A stretch of 54,195 nucleotides of DNA from Psychroflexus sp. MES1-P1E. GTDB lineage: Bacteria > Bacteroidota > Bacteroidia > Flavobacteriales > Flavobacteriaceae. Every line of letters begins with the position of its first letter. Positions within the stretch are counted from its first letter, which is position 1. A model generated the notes under the pieces. That model was not told the DNA's origin, searched no databases, and saw nothing but the letters and a program-made list of their open reading frames with translations. The translations under genes were made by a program, and so were the position numbers. Shown here in pieces: positions 10,009-18,185 of this stretch. The stretch is from assembly GCF_002836055.1 (NCBI RefSeq), contig NZ_PJBS01000312.1, forward strand, positions 1 to 54,195. Direction: 5' to 3'.

Positions 10009-11469
10009 TTAAAAGCCTACTTTTTCAGATGTTTTTTTATATTCTCTTTGAAATAGCTCTTGTTCCTCGATCATTTTAGCGGTTTTTTCAGGTAAAGCTT
10101 CCTGCCAACCATTTTCACCGTTTGAAATTTTTTGCAGAATATCTCGAGAAAATATACTTAAAATATTTTTATCATAATTTTCAATATCAACAACTCTTCC
10201 GTTATGCTTAAAGAATTTGTAAAGCTCTTTCATACGAGGGTGAACTTTTAAGTTGTCACTATCAGTTACTTTTTCTGTTTTTGGATCCTTATAAGGATAT
10301 AAATAAACCCTTAAATCTTTAAAAAATAGTTTACCAAAAGCTTCAAGAATTCCTCCGCTTAAGTGTCTGTAATACTTTTCGTCAAAAACATCTATAAGAT
10401 TATTGACACCCATAGCAAGGCCCATTCTTTCTTTGGTATAATTAGAAAAGTACTCTACAAGTTTATAGTATTCTTGAAAGTTTGAAATCATAACTGTATG
10501 ACCTAGTGAGCAAAGTAGCTTCGCTCTATCCATAAAGTCTTCTTCGTTTATTTCTCCTTCAGATCTTAAGTTGGATAATGTAATTTCAAATACGGCTTGG
10601 ATATTTTCTTTTTTAACTTTCTTTTCCTTTTCAAAAAGTTCCAAAGCGGTATCATAAATATCCATATTTACTTTAGTGACCGGCCTAAAGCTCCCTCTTA
10701 GGGCTAAGATATTTTTTTTATATAAAGCTTTAGCCGGCAAAATATTATTGCCATCTGGGGCAAACATAACGGCTTCTGTCATGCCGTTTTTTACCAATTG
10801 TAAACTCATTAACCTATTATCTACTTCTTTAAAAACAGGTCCAGAAAAGTTTATGGTATCAATTTCTATCTGATCTTTATGTAAATGGTCATAAAGTTCA
10901 TTTAGGATTTGCTTAGGATTATTATGGGCATAGTAAGCTGCATATATAAGGTTCGTTCCTAAAGTTCCCAATGTGTTTTGCTGTAATCTGGCATCATTTT
11001 CCTTAAAACGAATATGTAAGGCTATTTTGTTATATTCAGATTTAGGCTTTAATTGGTATTTGATTCCAACCCATCCATGGCCTTTATAACGCTTTGCAAA
11101 ATCTATAGTAGCGACTGTATTCCCATAGGTGAAAAATAATTTGTTTGGATGTTTACTTCTGTGAATCCTTTCTTCAATTAGATTGGTCTCGTGGTCCAGC
11201 ATCTTCTGAAGTCTACTTTCTGTAACATAGCGTCTATTTTCTTCAATACCATAGATAGCATCACTAAAATCCTTGTCGTAGGCACTCATAGTCTTTGCTA
11301 TGGTTCCAGAGGAGCCACCAGCACGAAAAAAATTCCTCACGGTCTCTTGGCCAGCACCAATTTCAGCAAAAGTTCCGTAAATATTTTCGTTGAGGTTTAT
11401 TCTTAAGGACTTGTCTTTGATGGAAAGTGCACTTTCAAAGTCTTTGTCACCCATTATTGTAATAGACAT
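10009..11469 (-). CDS. Conserved protein of unknown function, 486 residues
   Basis: A cytosolic protein with no signal peptide or membrane helix. The N-terminal block carries highly conserved-looking motifs: INLNENIYGTFAEIGAGQE (residues about 24-42), FFRAGGSSGTIAKTMSAYDK (about 47-66) and ENRRYVTESRLQKML. A second block near residue 265 reads GSFRPVTKVNMDI. I recall relatives carrying conflicting labels (a TonB receptor, a nicotinate-nucleotide adenylyltransferase); neither fits, since there is no barrel, no signal and no nucleotidyltransferase H-x-G-H motif. I assign no function. It is a single-gene unit with its own -7-like box at 11514-11521 and a shared terminator behind it. Confidence 0.85.
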   Translation of the reverse strand: MSITIMGDKDFESALSIKDKSLRINLNENIYGTFAEIGAGQETVRNFFRAGGSSGTIAKTMSAYDKDFSDAIYGIEENRRYVTESRLQKMLDHETNLIEERIHRSKHPNKLFFTYGNTVATIDFAKRYKGHGWVGIKYQLKPKSEYNKIALHIRFKENDARLQQNTLGTLGTNLIYAAYYAHNNPKQILNELYDHLHKDQIEIDTINFSGPVFKEVDNRLMSLQLVKNGMTEAVMFAPDGNNILPAKALYKKNILALRGSFRPVTKVNMDIYDTALELFEKEKKVKKENIQAVFEITLSNLRSEGEINEEDFMDRAKLLCSLGHTVMISNFQEYYKLVEYFSNYTKERMGLAMGVNNLIDVFDEKYYRHLSGGILEAFGKLFFKDLRVYLYPYKDPKTEKVTDSDNLKVHPRMKELYKFFKHNGRVVDIENYDKNILSIFSRDILQKISNGENGWQEALPEKTAKMIEEQELFQREYKKTSEKVGF

Positions 11470-11513
11470 AAGCTGAAATTTTATGAAGTCTTAAACAGTT
11501 TTTAAACTCACAA

Positions 11514-11521
11514 CAAAAATA
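11514..11521 (-). promoter_or_regulatory. Candidate -7 box TATTTTTG
   Basis: Read on the minus strand, it lies about 45 bases upstream of the ATG of the 486-residue unknown protein and fits TAnnTTTG. It shares the spacer with the divergent MBL-fold gene. Confidence 0.45.
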
Positions 11522-11562
11522 GGTAATACTCTTATCTTAAGAAAAAAAAACTATAGTTTTGT

Positions 11563-12339
11563 ATGAAAAATAACGTTTTGAAGGTAACATTTTTAGGTAC
11601 AGGGACTTCGCAGGGAGTTCCCATTATAGGCAGTGATCATCCAGTATGTTTAAGTAAAAACCCAAAAGACAAGCGCTTAAGGGTTTCAGTGCTTCTAGAG
11701 TGGGAAGACTTTTCCTATGTAATTGATTGTGGTCCAGACTTTAGGCAGCAAATGTTAGCCAATAATGTAAAAAAAATAGATGGTATTTTATTCACTCACG
11801 AACATAACGATCACGTTATTGGTCTTGATGATATTAGGCCATTTTATTTTAGGCAAGGTAATATTTCAATTTATTCTCATAAAAGAGTTTTAAAGAGTTT
11901 AAAACAAAGGTTTCAATATGTATTCGAAACTGAAAATAAATATCCTGGTGCACCAACTTTAGACACCACTATTATTGATGATTCACCTTTTTTAATAGGG
12001 AACAAAGAAGTTATTCCTATGAATGTTTACCATCCAGAACTTCAAGTTTATGGCTTTAGATTTGGTGATTTCGCTTATGTAACAGATGCCAAGATCATTC
12101 CAGATGAAGAATTAGAAAAGCTTAAAGGTGTGAAAACTCTAGTGTTGAATGCTTTAAGAAAAGAAGAACACAGATCCCATTTGAATTTGAAACAAGCTTT
12201 GGATGTGGTTGATTATTTAAAGCCTGAAAGAGCTTACTTTACTCATATAAGTCATCACATGGGATTTCATGATGACGTTCAAAATGAATTACCAGAAGGA
12301 GTTTTTCTGTCATACGATAACTTAAAAATTGAAGTGTAA
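11563..12339 (+). CDS. MBL-fold metallo-hydrolase (PhnP-like phosphodiesterase)
   Basis: A metallo-beta-lactamase-fold hydrolase of 258 residues. The metal motif is FTHEHNDHVIGLDDI (about 77-91), with further ligands in DCGPDF, VTDA and the C-terminal THISHHMG. The N-terminal FLGTGTSQGVP is typical of PhnP/cyclic-phosphodiesterase-like enzymes, so the substrate is probably a phosphodiester, but it is not identified here. The start is uncertain: a TAGTTTTG box ends one base before this ATG, and relatives usually begin at the residue coded by TTG at 11578. Confidence 0.88.
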   Translation: MKNNVLKVTFLGTGTSQGVPIIGSDHPVCLSKNPKDKRLRVSVLLEWEDFSYVIDCGPDFRQQMLANNVKKIDGILFTHEHNDHVIGLDDIRPFYFRQGNISIYSHKRVLKSLKQRFQYVFETENKYPGAPTLDTTIIDDSPFLIGNKEVIPMNVYHPELQVYGFRFGDFAYVTDAKIIPDEELEKLKGVKTLVLNALRKEEHRSHLNLKQALDVVDYLKPERAYFTHISHHMGFHDDVQNELPEGVFLSYDNLKIEV

Positions 12340-12488
12340 TGGCTAAAAATATCTATTTATATCTTTTTGTTTTATCTGCGCTAATGGCTGTTTTTTTATA
12401 TATGAATGGCAAGCGGATAATCGATGATCAAGAAAAAACTATCAATGAGCTTCAAACGAAAATTGAAAACCTAGAAGCAAAACAATAA
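12339..12488 (+). CDS. Small single-helix membrane protein with coiled-coil tail
   Basis: A 49-residue reading frame whose ATG overlaps the stop codon of the MBL-fold gene by one base (TAATG), implying translational coupling. Residues 5-23 form one hydrophobic helix (IYLYLFVLSALMAVFLYM). Residues 27-47 are a charged heptad-like stretch (DDQEKTINELQTKIENLEA) that predicts a coiled coil. This layout resembles small FtsB/DivIC-like or assembly-factor proteins, but at this size I assign no function. Confidence 0.65.
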   Translation: MAKNIYLYLFVLSALMAVFLYMNGKRIIDDQEKTINELQTKIENLEAKQ

Positions 12489-12548
12489 ATCTTTCTTAAT
12501 TAAGTCTGAAATAAAGATCTATTTTCGAAATTCAATTTAAACTTTTAG

Positions 12549-13664
12549 GTGATGAATATTAAAGCATTGACTCTTGGATTGTTAGGTATTAGCATTATTG
12601 CTTGTGCTCAAAGCGATAGTACAATTGATACTTTAGAAGAAGATTATTCTCATGAAGTCATTATCGCAGATATAGAAATACCATGGGGATTGGATTTTTT
12701 TGAAGATGGAAGCTTTTTAGCAACTTCAAAAGAGGGCCAAATTTATTATCACAAAAACGGAACGACCACTAAAGTTGCTGATGTGCCGAATGTATATAAC
12801 AGAGGGCAAGGGGGATTATTAGACGTGAAAATTCATCCAGATTATCCACAAAAACCCTGGATATACTTTACACATGCATCTACTTTAGGTGATGAAGATG
12901 GAGGTCATACAGCACTTGTAAAAGCCGACTTTATCGATGGACAACTTTCTAATATGGAGACTCTCTACAAGGCATCGCCAAATACAACAAAAGGGGTTCA
13001 TTTTGGTAGTCGATTGGAGTTTGATAATGACGGGTACTTATATATGTCTGTTGGAGAAAGAGGGGAGAGGGAATTAAACCCTCAAGACATCAGTAGAGAT
13101 GGAGGTAAGATCTATAGATTTAACGATGATGGTTCTATTCCTGGAGATAATCCTTTTTATACTGATGAAAATGCAATTAAAGCTATTTATTCTTATGGTC
13201 ACAGAAATCCTCAGGGCATGGAAATGCATCCAAAGTCTGGTAAAATCTGGGTTCATGAACACGGTCCAAGAGGAGGTGATGAGATCAATATTATTAAAAA
13301 AGGCGCGAATTACGGTTGGCCTGTCATCAGTTATGGAATCAATTATAACGGTACCGAGTTGACAGACCAAACTTCACAACCAGGCATGGAACAGCCATTT
13401 TATTATTGGGTACCTTCCATTGCTCCTAGTGGAATGACCTTTGTCACTTCAGATAAATATCCAAAATTGAAAGGCAATATACTAGCTGGTTCCCTTAAGT
13501 TTCAATACTTAGAACATTTGGTTATCAACGAAAATGGTGTTCAGAAAAGAGAAAAACTTTTAAATAATGTTGGGCGAGTGAGAAGTGTAAAACAAGGCAC
13601 AGATGGTTTTATTTATGTTGGTATAGAAGGGGTTGGCATCGTTAAAATGCTTCCAAAATCTTAA
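12549..13664 (+). CDS. PQQ-dependent aldose sugar dehydrogenase, lipoprotein
   Basis: A six-bladed-propeller quinoprotein of the soluble glucose/aldose dehydrogenase (Asd/YliI) family that oxidises sugars using PQQ. Recognisable motifs are IPWGLDFFEDGSFLAT near residue 46, GQGGLLDVKIHPDY, HFGSRLEFDNDGYLYMSVG, YGHRNPQGMEMHP and EHGPRGGDEINII; these supply the calcium, PQQ and catalytic His/Arg positions of the family. The N-terminus has a lipobox (IIAC, cysteine 19), so it is anchored to an envelope membrane. Two bases separate it from a cytochrome c gene, the likely electron acceptor. Confidence 0.9.
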   Translation: MMNIKALTLGLLGISIIACAQSDSTIDTLEEDYSHEVIIADIEIPWGLDFFEDGSFLATSKEGQIYYHKNGTTTKVADVPNVYNRGQGGLLDVKIHPDYPQKPWIYFTHASTLGDEDGGHTALVKADFIDGQLSNMETLYKASPNTTKGVHFGSRLEFDNDGYLYMSVGERGERELNPQDISRDGGKIYRFNDDGSIPGDNPFYTDENAIKAIYSYGHRNPQGMEMHPKSGKIWVHEHGPRGGDEINIIKKGANYGWPVISYGINYNGTELTDQTSQPGMEQPFYYWVPSIAPSGMTFVTSDKYPKLKGNILAGSLKFQYLEHLVINENGVQKREKLLNNVGRVRSVKQGTDGFIYVGIEGVGIVKMLPKS

Positions 13665-13666
13665 GT

Positions 13667-14116
13667 ATGAAATATGTGTTTGTATTATTTTACATCGTCT
13701 TTAATTCATACTATACCAGTCCTGAAGTTGAATCTGAAAATTCTTCAAACTATTTTCCTATTCTTCAGGAAAAAGATCTAAAACAAAGCATTAAAGATGG
13801 ACAAGGGGTATATTTAGGCTTTTGTATGCGTTGCCATTTATCTAAAGGAGAGGGGGTTGAAGGTATATATCCGCCTTTAGCAAACTCAAATTGGCTTTCA
13901 GAAAAAAGAATAGAAAGCATTAAGTCTGTCAAATATGGACTTAAAGGGGAAATTGAAGTTAATGGAAAGACATACAATAACTATATGACCTCTATGGGGC
14001 TTACCGATAGAGAAGTTGCCGATGTGATGAATTATATAATGAATAACTTTGGTAATGAAGATAGAGATCTTGCTCAGGTCACTTTGAAAGAAGTTTCGAA
14101 GCTTAGTAAAGATTAG
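13667..14116 (+). CDS. Monohaem c-type cytochrome
   Basis: A 149-residue exported cytochrome c. The haem site is CMRCH near residue 53, followed by SKGEG and YPPLANSNW as in class I cytochromes. The distal methionine is probably in NNYMTSMG (about residue 105), just before the closing helix LTDREVADVMNYIMN. A short N-terminal hydrophobic segment serves as signal or anchor. Placed two bases after the quinoprotein dehydrogenase, it most likely carries electrons from the dehydrogenase to the respiratory chain. Confidence 0.92.
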   Translation: MKYVFVLFYIVFNSYYTSPEVESENSSNYFPILQEKDLKQSIKDGQGVYLGFCMRCHLSKGEGVEGIYPPLANSNWLSEKRIESIKSVKYGLKGEIEVNGKTYNNYMTSMGLTDREVADVMNYIMNNFGNEDRDLAQVTLKEVSKLSKD

Positions 14117-14312
14117 TTTACTCTTTATTAATTTTTTTAAACTTTTATTTGTTGATCAAGAATTTTAAGAATTTAGTCTCTATGTTTTAAAAGAGGTTTA
14201 TAAAAGAAAAGAGACTTACCAAAGAATGATTGTTAATGAATGCAGATTTTGGGTCGTCTTAAAGCCTAAATTTCTTTATATCTCAAATTTTATAAACTCT
14301 TCTTTAGTCATC

Positions 14313-14440
14313 ATTAGTGGATTTTTTTATTTTGACATAAATATCGCCTTCAAATTCTATTAAAACAAACCTATCCCAATACTGATTTAAACCTTTAATG
14401 TCCCAATAAATTGTTTTTCTTTCACTTGGTTTTTATCAAA
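14313..14440 (-). pseudogene. Relic of a small gene linked to the repeat element
   Basis: The minus strand is open for about 38 codons and reads like real protein: KTIYWDIKGLNQYWDRF followed by VLIEFEGDIYVKIKK. A diverged, broken version (KTIYCGIIGLN) occurs at about 19794-19860 on the plus strand, again downstream of the same repeat. The nucleotide match is about 28 of 33 at 14385-14417 against 19794-19826. I do not recognise the family. Confidence 0.45.
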
Positions 14441-14552
14441 ACAATTTGAAGCTAGGGTGATTTTAACTTTAATCAATCAAAAAACCTATGCTGATCTACC
14501 TCGTGGTATAATCAAATTTATTCATTTAGCATAACAAACTTAATTTGGTGTT
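14385..14552 (-). repeat. Dispersed intergenic repeat, copy 2
   Basis: The reverse complement of 14461-14552 aligns with 19628-19714, including shared blocks such as GAATAAATT, GTAGNTCAGCA and TTTTGATTG. A second shared block (14385-14417 against 19794-19826) shows that the element extends well over 150 bases. In this copy a TAAGTTTG box stands two bases before the ATG, as if the ancestor had been a leaderless gene. Confidence 0.8.
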
Positions 14553-14620
14553 GTAGATATATTAATTTAAACTCATTTCTTTAATATATTTTCAGCAAAA
14601 TGCTGCTTTTGTTTAGAATC

Positions 14621-14669
14621 ATTTATTTTCATCGAAAAGAGCTATAAACTCTTTTTGATGAAAATAAAT
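14621..14669. repeat. 21-bp inverted repeat upstream of thrA
   Basis: The arms at 14621-14641 and 14649-14669 are complementary over 21 positions, with one G-U pair and a 7-base loop (CTATAAA). It ends 55 bases before the probable thrA ATG. No T run follows, so it is not a standard terminator. Confidence 0.85.
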
Positions 14670-14724
14670 TAACCGTGATTTGTATATTATTTTAACTAAA
14701 AATTTGTTTTTCAGTAACGAAAAA

Positions 14725-17181
14725 ATGACGGTCATGGATGTATTAAAATTTGGAGGATCTTCAGTATGTAACACAGAAAACATAACTAAGGTTATGGATA
14801 TTCTAGAAAGTTATTCAAAAAAAGGAAAAGTGATCTGTGTAGTTTCAGCTATAGGCGGTGTTACAGATAAACTACTTAATTCTGGCTTACTAGCTTTAAA
14901 TAAAAATGAAGACTATATTACTGAATTTGAAGCTATAAAAAATACTCATTTTAAAATTCTTTCAGAATTAATTCCATCTGGTAATGAAATGGCTCAAGAT
15001 TATTTATCAAGTGAATTAAACTATTTGAAAAATTTGTTGGATGGGATTTTTCTTATCAATGAATTAACGCCTAAAACGTCCGATAAACTGGTGAGTTTTG
15101 GAGAATTAATGTCTTCATTTATTATTACAGAAGCCGTTAAGGCAAGAGGTATTGACGCTGTAAGAAAAAATAGTCAGGACCTTATTGTGACCAATTCTAT
15201 GTTTACAAAAGCAGATGTTAATTACTTGGTAACCAACAAAAATATTCAAGACTATTTTCAAGAAAGCCATAGGCTTACAATTCTTCCAGGGTTTGTTTCA
15301 AAATCTAATATTGGAGAAATAACCACTCTTGGTCGAGGAGGATCAGATTTTACAGCCTCTATTATTGCTGCGGCTCTTAGAGTAAAACAACTAGAAATAT
15401 GGACTGATGTTAGCGGCATGTATACCGCTAATCCTAAGCTCGTGAAACAAGCTTCTCCTATAGAAGTATTGTCTTATCAAGAAGCCATGGAGTTGTCTCA
15501 TTTTGGGGCTAAGGTTTTATTTCCACCTACAATACAGCCAGCTTTGGACTCAGAAATACCAATTTTAATTAAAAATACGCTAAAGCCGAATGATAAAGGG
15601 ACTTTAATCAAAACTCAAGGTAACCTAGGGCTTAGAGCTAATGTAGTGAGTGGAATATCCAGCGTAGATAATATTGCTTTGCTTACGCTCCAAGGCAACG
15701 GAATGATTGGCATTCCAGGCTTCTCTAAACGTTTGTTTGAAGTTTTAGCGCTTGAAAAAATCAATGTCATTTTTATTACTCAGGCTTCCTCAGAGCATTC
15801 TATTTGCTTCGGAATTTCAGAATATGATGCAATGCTTGCCGCCACTGCTGTAGATGAGGAATTTGAATATGAAATTTCAAAACGCAAAATCAGACCTGTA
15901 ACTGTTGAAAAAGACTTGTCAATTGTCGCTGTGGTCGGGGATAATATGAAAAACCACCAAGGTATAAGCGGCAAAATGTTTAGTGCTTTGGGAAAGAATA
16001 ATATTAATGTTAGAGCAATAGCTCAAGGAGCATCTGAAAAAAATATATCGGCAGTTATCTTTAAAAAAGACGTCAAGAAGGCCTTGAATTCTCTTCATGA
16101 AACTTTTTTTGAAGTTAAAACGAAACAGCTTAATGTCTTTATTGCTGGTGTAGGAAATGTTGGAGAACGATTGTTGTCTCAGATTCATCAACAGCGTAAA
16201 TTTTTAAAAAAAGAATTGCATGTTAATTTGAGAGTTATAGGAATTTCGAATTCTAAAAAAATGGTTTTTGATGACGAAGGCATTCAATTAGAAAACTGGA
16301 AAAAATTGCTTTTATCTGGCGAACCAGCATCCCTTCATAGTTTTTTAGAGAAAACTACTTTATTGAATAAACGAAACAGCATCTTTATAGATATTACAGC
16401 AAGTGAATCTGTTTCCAACATGTATTCAGAGTATTTAAAACGAAGTATTTCCGTAGTTGCTTGTAATAAGATTGCTTGTTCTAGTGATTACAAAAATTAT
16501 CAAAATCTTAAAGACCTTGCCAAAAAATACAATGCTTCATTTCTGTTTGAGACCAATGTCGGAGCTGGCTTACCTATAATTGATACGCTAAATAATTTAG
16601 TGGCTTCAGGAGACAAAATAACATCTATTGAAGCTGTTTTATCTGGAAGTTTAAACTTTGTTTTTAATAATTTCAACAGTTCAACAAAATTTCATGATGT
16701 CGTAAAGCAAGCCCAAGCAGAAGGATTTACAGAACCAGATCCTAGAATAGATTTAAGCGGTGTAGATGTCGCTCGAAAGATACTTATTCTTGCAAGGGAA
16801 AGCGGTTATGAAATGAATCTAGATGATATTGCTAACGACTCTTTTTTGACTCAAGCCAATCTAAACAGCGACAGTGTGGCCGATTTTTATAAGACACTTA
16901 TCGAAGATGAAAAGCATTTTCAAGACCTATTCGATTCTGCACAAGCTAACGACTCCCAATTGAAATATGTTGCACAATTTAACCAAGGAAAAGCTAATGT
17001 CGCTTTAAAAGAGATTCCTCAAGGTCATCCTTTTTACAATTTAGAAGGAAAAGATAACATCGTTATGTTTTATTCTCAGCGATATCCAGAACAGCCTATC
17101 CTTGTAAAAGGTGCCGGTGCAGGAGCAGAGGTTACAGCCTCTGGACTCTTTGCAGATATCATAAGAGTAAGCAATAGATAA
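14725..17181 (+). CDS. thrA: Bifunctional aspartate kinase / homoserine dehydrogenase
   Basis: A fused enzyme performing the first and third steps from aspartate to threonine. The N-terminal kinase begins VLKFGGSSV and carries GRGGSDFTASIIAAAL near residue 210. Two ACT regulatory domains lie at about 300-460 and probably bind threonine. The homoserine dehydrogenase half starts VFIAGVGNVGERLL and has ETNVGAGLPIIDTL plus VLSGSLNFVFN. The total is about 818 residues, the full fusion length. The frame is open from a TTG at 14680, but the ATG at 14725 (or 14734, giving MDVLKFGG) is the more natural start. It heads thrA-thrB-thrC. Confidence 0.96.
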   Translation: MTVMDVLKFGGSSVCNTENITKVMDILESYSKKGKVICVVSAIGGVTDKLLNSGLLALNKNEDYITEFEAIKNTHFKILSELIPSGNEMAQDYLSSELNYLKNLLDGIFLINELTPKTSDKLVSFGELMSSFIITEAVKARGIDAVRKNSQDLIVTNSMFTKADVNYLVTNKNIQDYFQESHRLTILPGFVSKSNIGEITTLGRGGSDFTASIIAAALRVKQLEIWTDVSGMYTANPKLVKQASPIEVLSYQEAMELSHFGAKVLFPPTIQPALDSEIPILIKNTLKPNDKGTLIKTQGNLGLRANVVSGISSVDNIALLTLQGNGMIGIPGFSKRLFEVLALEKINVIFITQASSEHSICFGISEYDAMLAATAVDEEFEYEISKRKIRPVTVEKDLSIVAVVGDNMKNHQGISGKMFSALGKNNINVRAIAQGASEKNISAVIFKKDVKKALNSLHETFFEVKTKQLNVFIAGVGNVGERLLSQIHQQRKFLKKELHVNLRVIGISNSKKMVFDDEGIQLENWKKLLLSGEPASLHSFLEKTTLLNKRNSIFIDITASESVSNMYSEYLKRSISVVACNKIACSSDYKNYQNLKDLAKKYNASFLFETNVGAGLPIIDTLNNLVASGDKITSIEAVLSGSLNFVFNNFNSSTKFHDVVKQAQAEGFTEPDPRIDLSGVDVARKILILARESGYEMNLDDIANDSFLTQANLNSDSVADFYKTLIEDEKHFQDLFDSAQANDSQLKYVAQFNQGKANVALKEIPQGHPFYNLEGKDNIVMFYSQRYPEQPILVKGAGAGAEVTASGLFADIIRVSNR

Positions 17182-17227
17182 ATTGAATTAAAAAAGAGTA
17201 AAACTCTTGATAACCTTATAAAATAGA

Positions 17228-18163
17228 GTGGTTTTGAATAAAGAAATACGCATATTTTCTCCAGGTACAGTTTCTAACGTATCCTGTGGGTTTGATGTTT
17301 TGGGGTTCTGCTTAGAGACTGTTGGTGACGAAATGGTCGTGAGAATATCTTCAGAAAAAGGCATCCAAATAACAAAGATTGAAGGTTTTGATTTGCCTTT
17401 TGAAGCACATAAAAATGTAGCTGGAGTTTCTGCGCAAGCGCTCATCGATGACTTAAAACCAGACTGTGGTTTTGAAATTGAAATCTATAAATTTATAAAA
17501 CCAGGTAGCGGAATAGGAAGTAGTGCTGCAAGTGCTGCAGGTAGCGTGTTTGCTATTAATGAACTAATGGGAAGACCTTATACCAAAACAGAATTGACTC
17601 GTTTTGCAATGAAAGGTGAAGCCTTAGCAAGTCAAAGTGAACATGCTGATAATCTAGCCCCAGCCATTTTTGGTGGCTTTACATTGGTGAAAAGTCTTTG
17701 TCCTTTAGAAATTTTAAAGCTTCCAATCCCAGATGAGCTTTATGCTACCATTATACATCCTCAAATTGAGATTAAAACTGCTGAAGCCAGAGCTATTTTA
17801 CCAAAATCTGTTCCATTGCACGATGCTATTGCACAGTGGTCAAACTTGGGGAGTTTAGTCCATGCCTTACATAATGGAGATTATGAACTCTTGCAGCGGT
17901 CTCTTCATGATAGCATTGTAGAGCCTTACCGCAGTAAGCTTATTCCTCGTTTTGAAGATATAAAATTTGCTGCTTTAGCTTCAGGAGCTCTTGGAATTGG
18001 TATTTCTGGTTCTGGACCTTCAATTTTTGCTTTATCCAAAGGAGAAAAAATAGCAAAAGCAGTTGAAGATGCTATGTGCAAAGTATATACCAAGACTACC
18101 GTTCAATTTGAAACCTATGTTTCCAAAATCAACTCAAAAGGCATTAAGATCATAGAGGCATAA
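17228..18163 (+). CDS. thrB: Homoserine kinase
   Basis: A GHMP-family kinase phosphorylating homoserine with ATP. The GHMP ATP loop is KPGSGIGSSAASAAG (about residues 90-104). The N-terminal SPGTVSNVSCGFDVLGF and C-terminal GISGSGPSIFAL motifs are typical. The start is GTG at 17228, or TTG at 17234, which gives the common MNKEIRIFSP beginning. The 46-base gap from thrA contains a small 6-bp hairpin (17194-17208). Length 311. Confidence 0.96.
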   Translation: MVLNKEIRIFSPGTVSNVSCGFDVLGFCLETVGDEMVVRISSEKGIQITKIEGFDLPFEAHKNVAGVSAQALIDDLKPDCGFEIEIYKFIKPGSGIGSSAASAAGSVFAINELMGRPYTKTELTRFAMKGEALASQSEHADNLAPAIFGGFTLVKSLCPLEILKLPIPDELYATIIHPQIEIKTAEARAILPKSVPLHDAIAQWSNLGSLVHALHNGDYELLQRSLHDSIVEPYRSKLIPRFEDIKFAALASGALGIGISGSGPSIFALSKGEKIAKAVEDAMCKVYTKTTVQFETYVSKINSKGIKIIEA

Positions 18164-18185
18164 GTCTATAAAAAATAATACTAAA

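Larger units (their letters stand above)
14117..14724. other. Long spacer before thrA
   Basis: About 610 bases without an intact gene. It holds a gene relic on the minus strand (about 14313-14440), repeat copy 2 (14385-14552) and a long hairpin just before thrA (14621-14669). The first 190 bases are AT-rich and I see nothing certain in them. Confidence 0.8.

Noticed and set aside
13074-13370. Minus-strand frame opposite the sugar dehydrogenase
   Set aside because: It is the complement of conserved propeller codons, with no recognisable protein features.
14117-14724. Riboswitch or T-box before thrA
   Set aside because: No known riboswitch core or T-box sequence is visible; only the hairpin and repeat described above.
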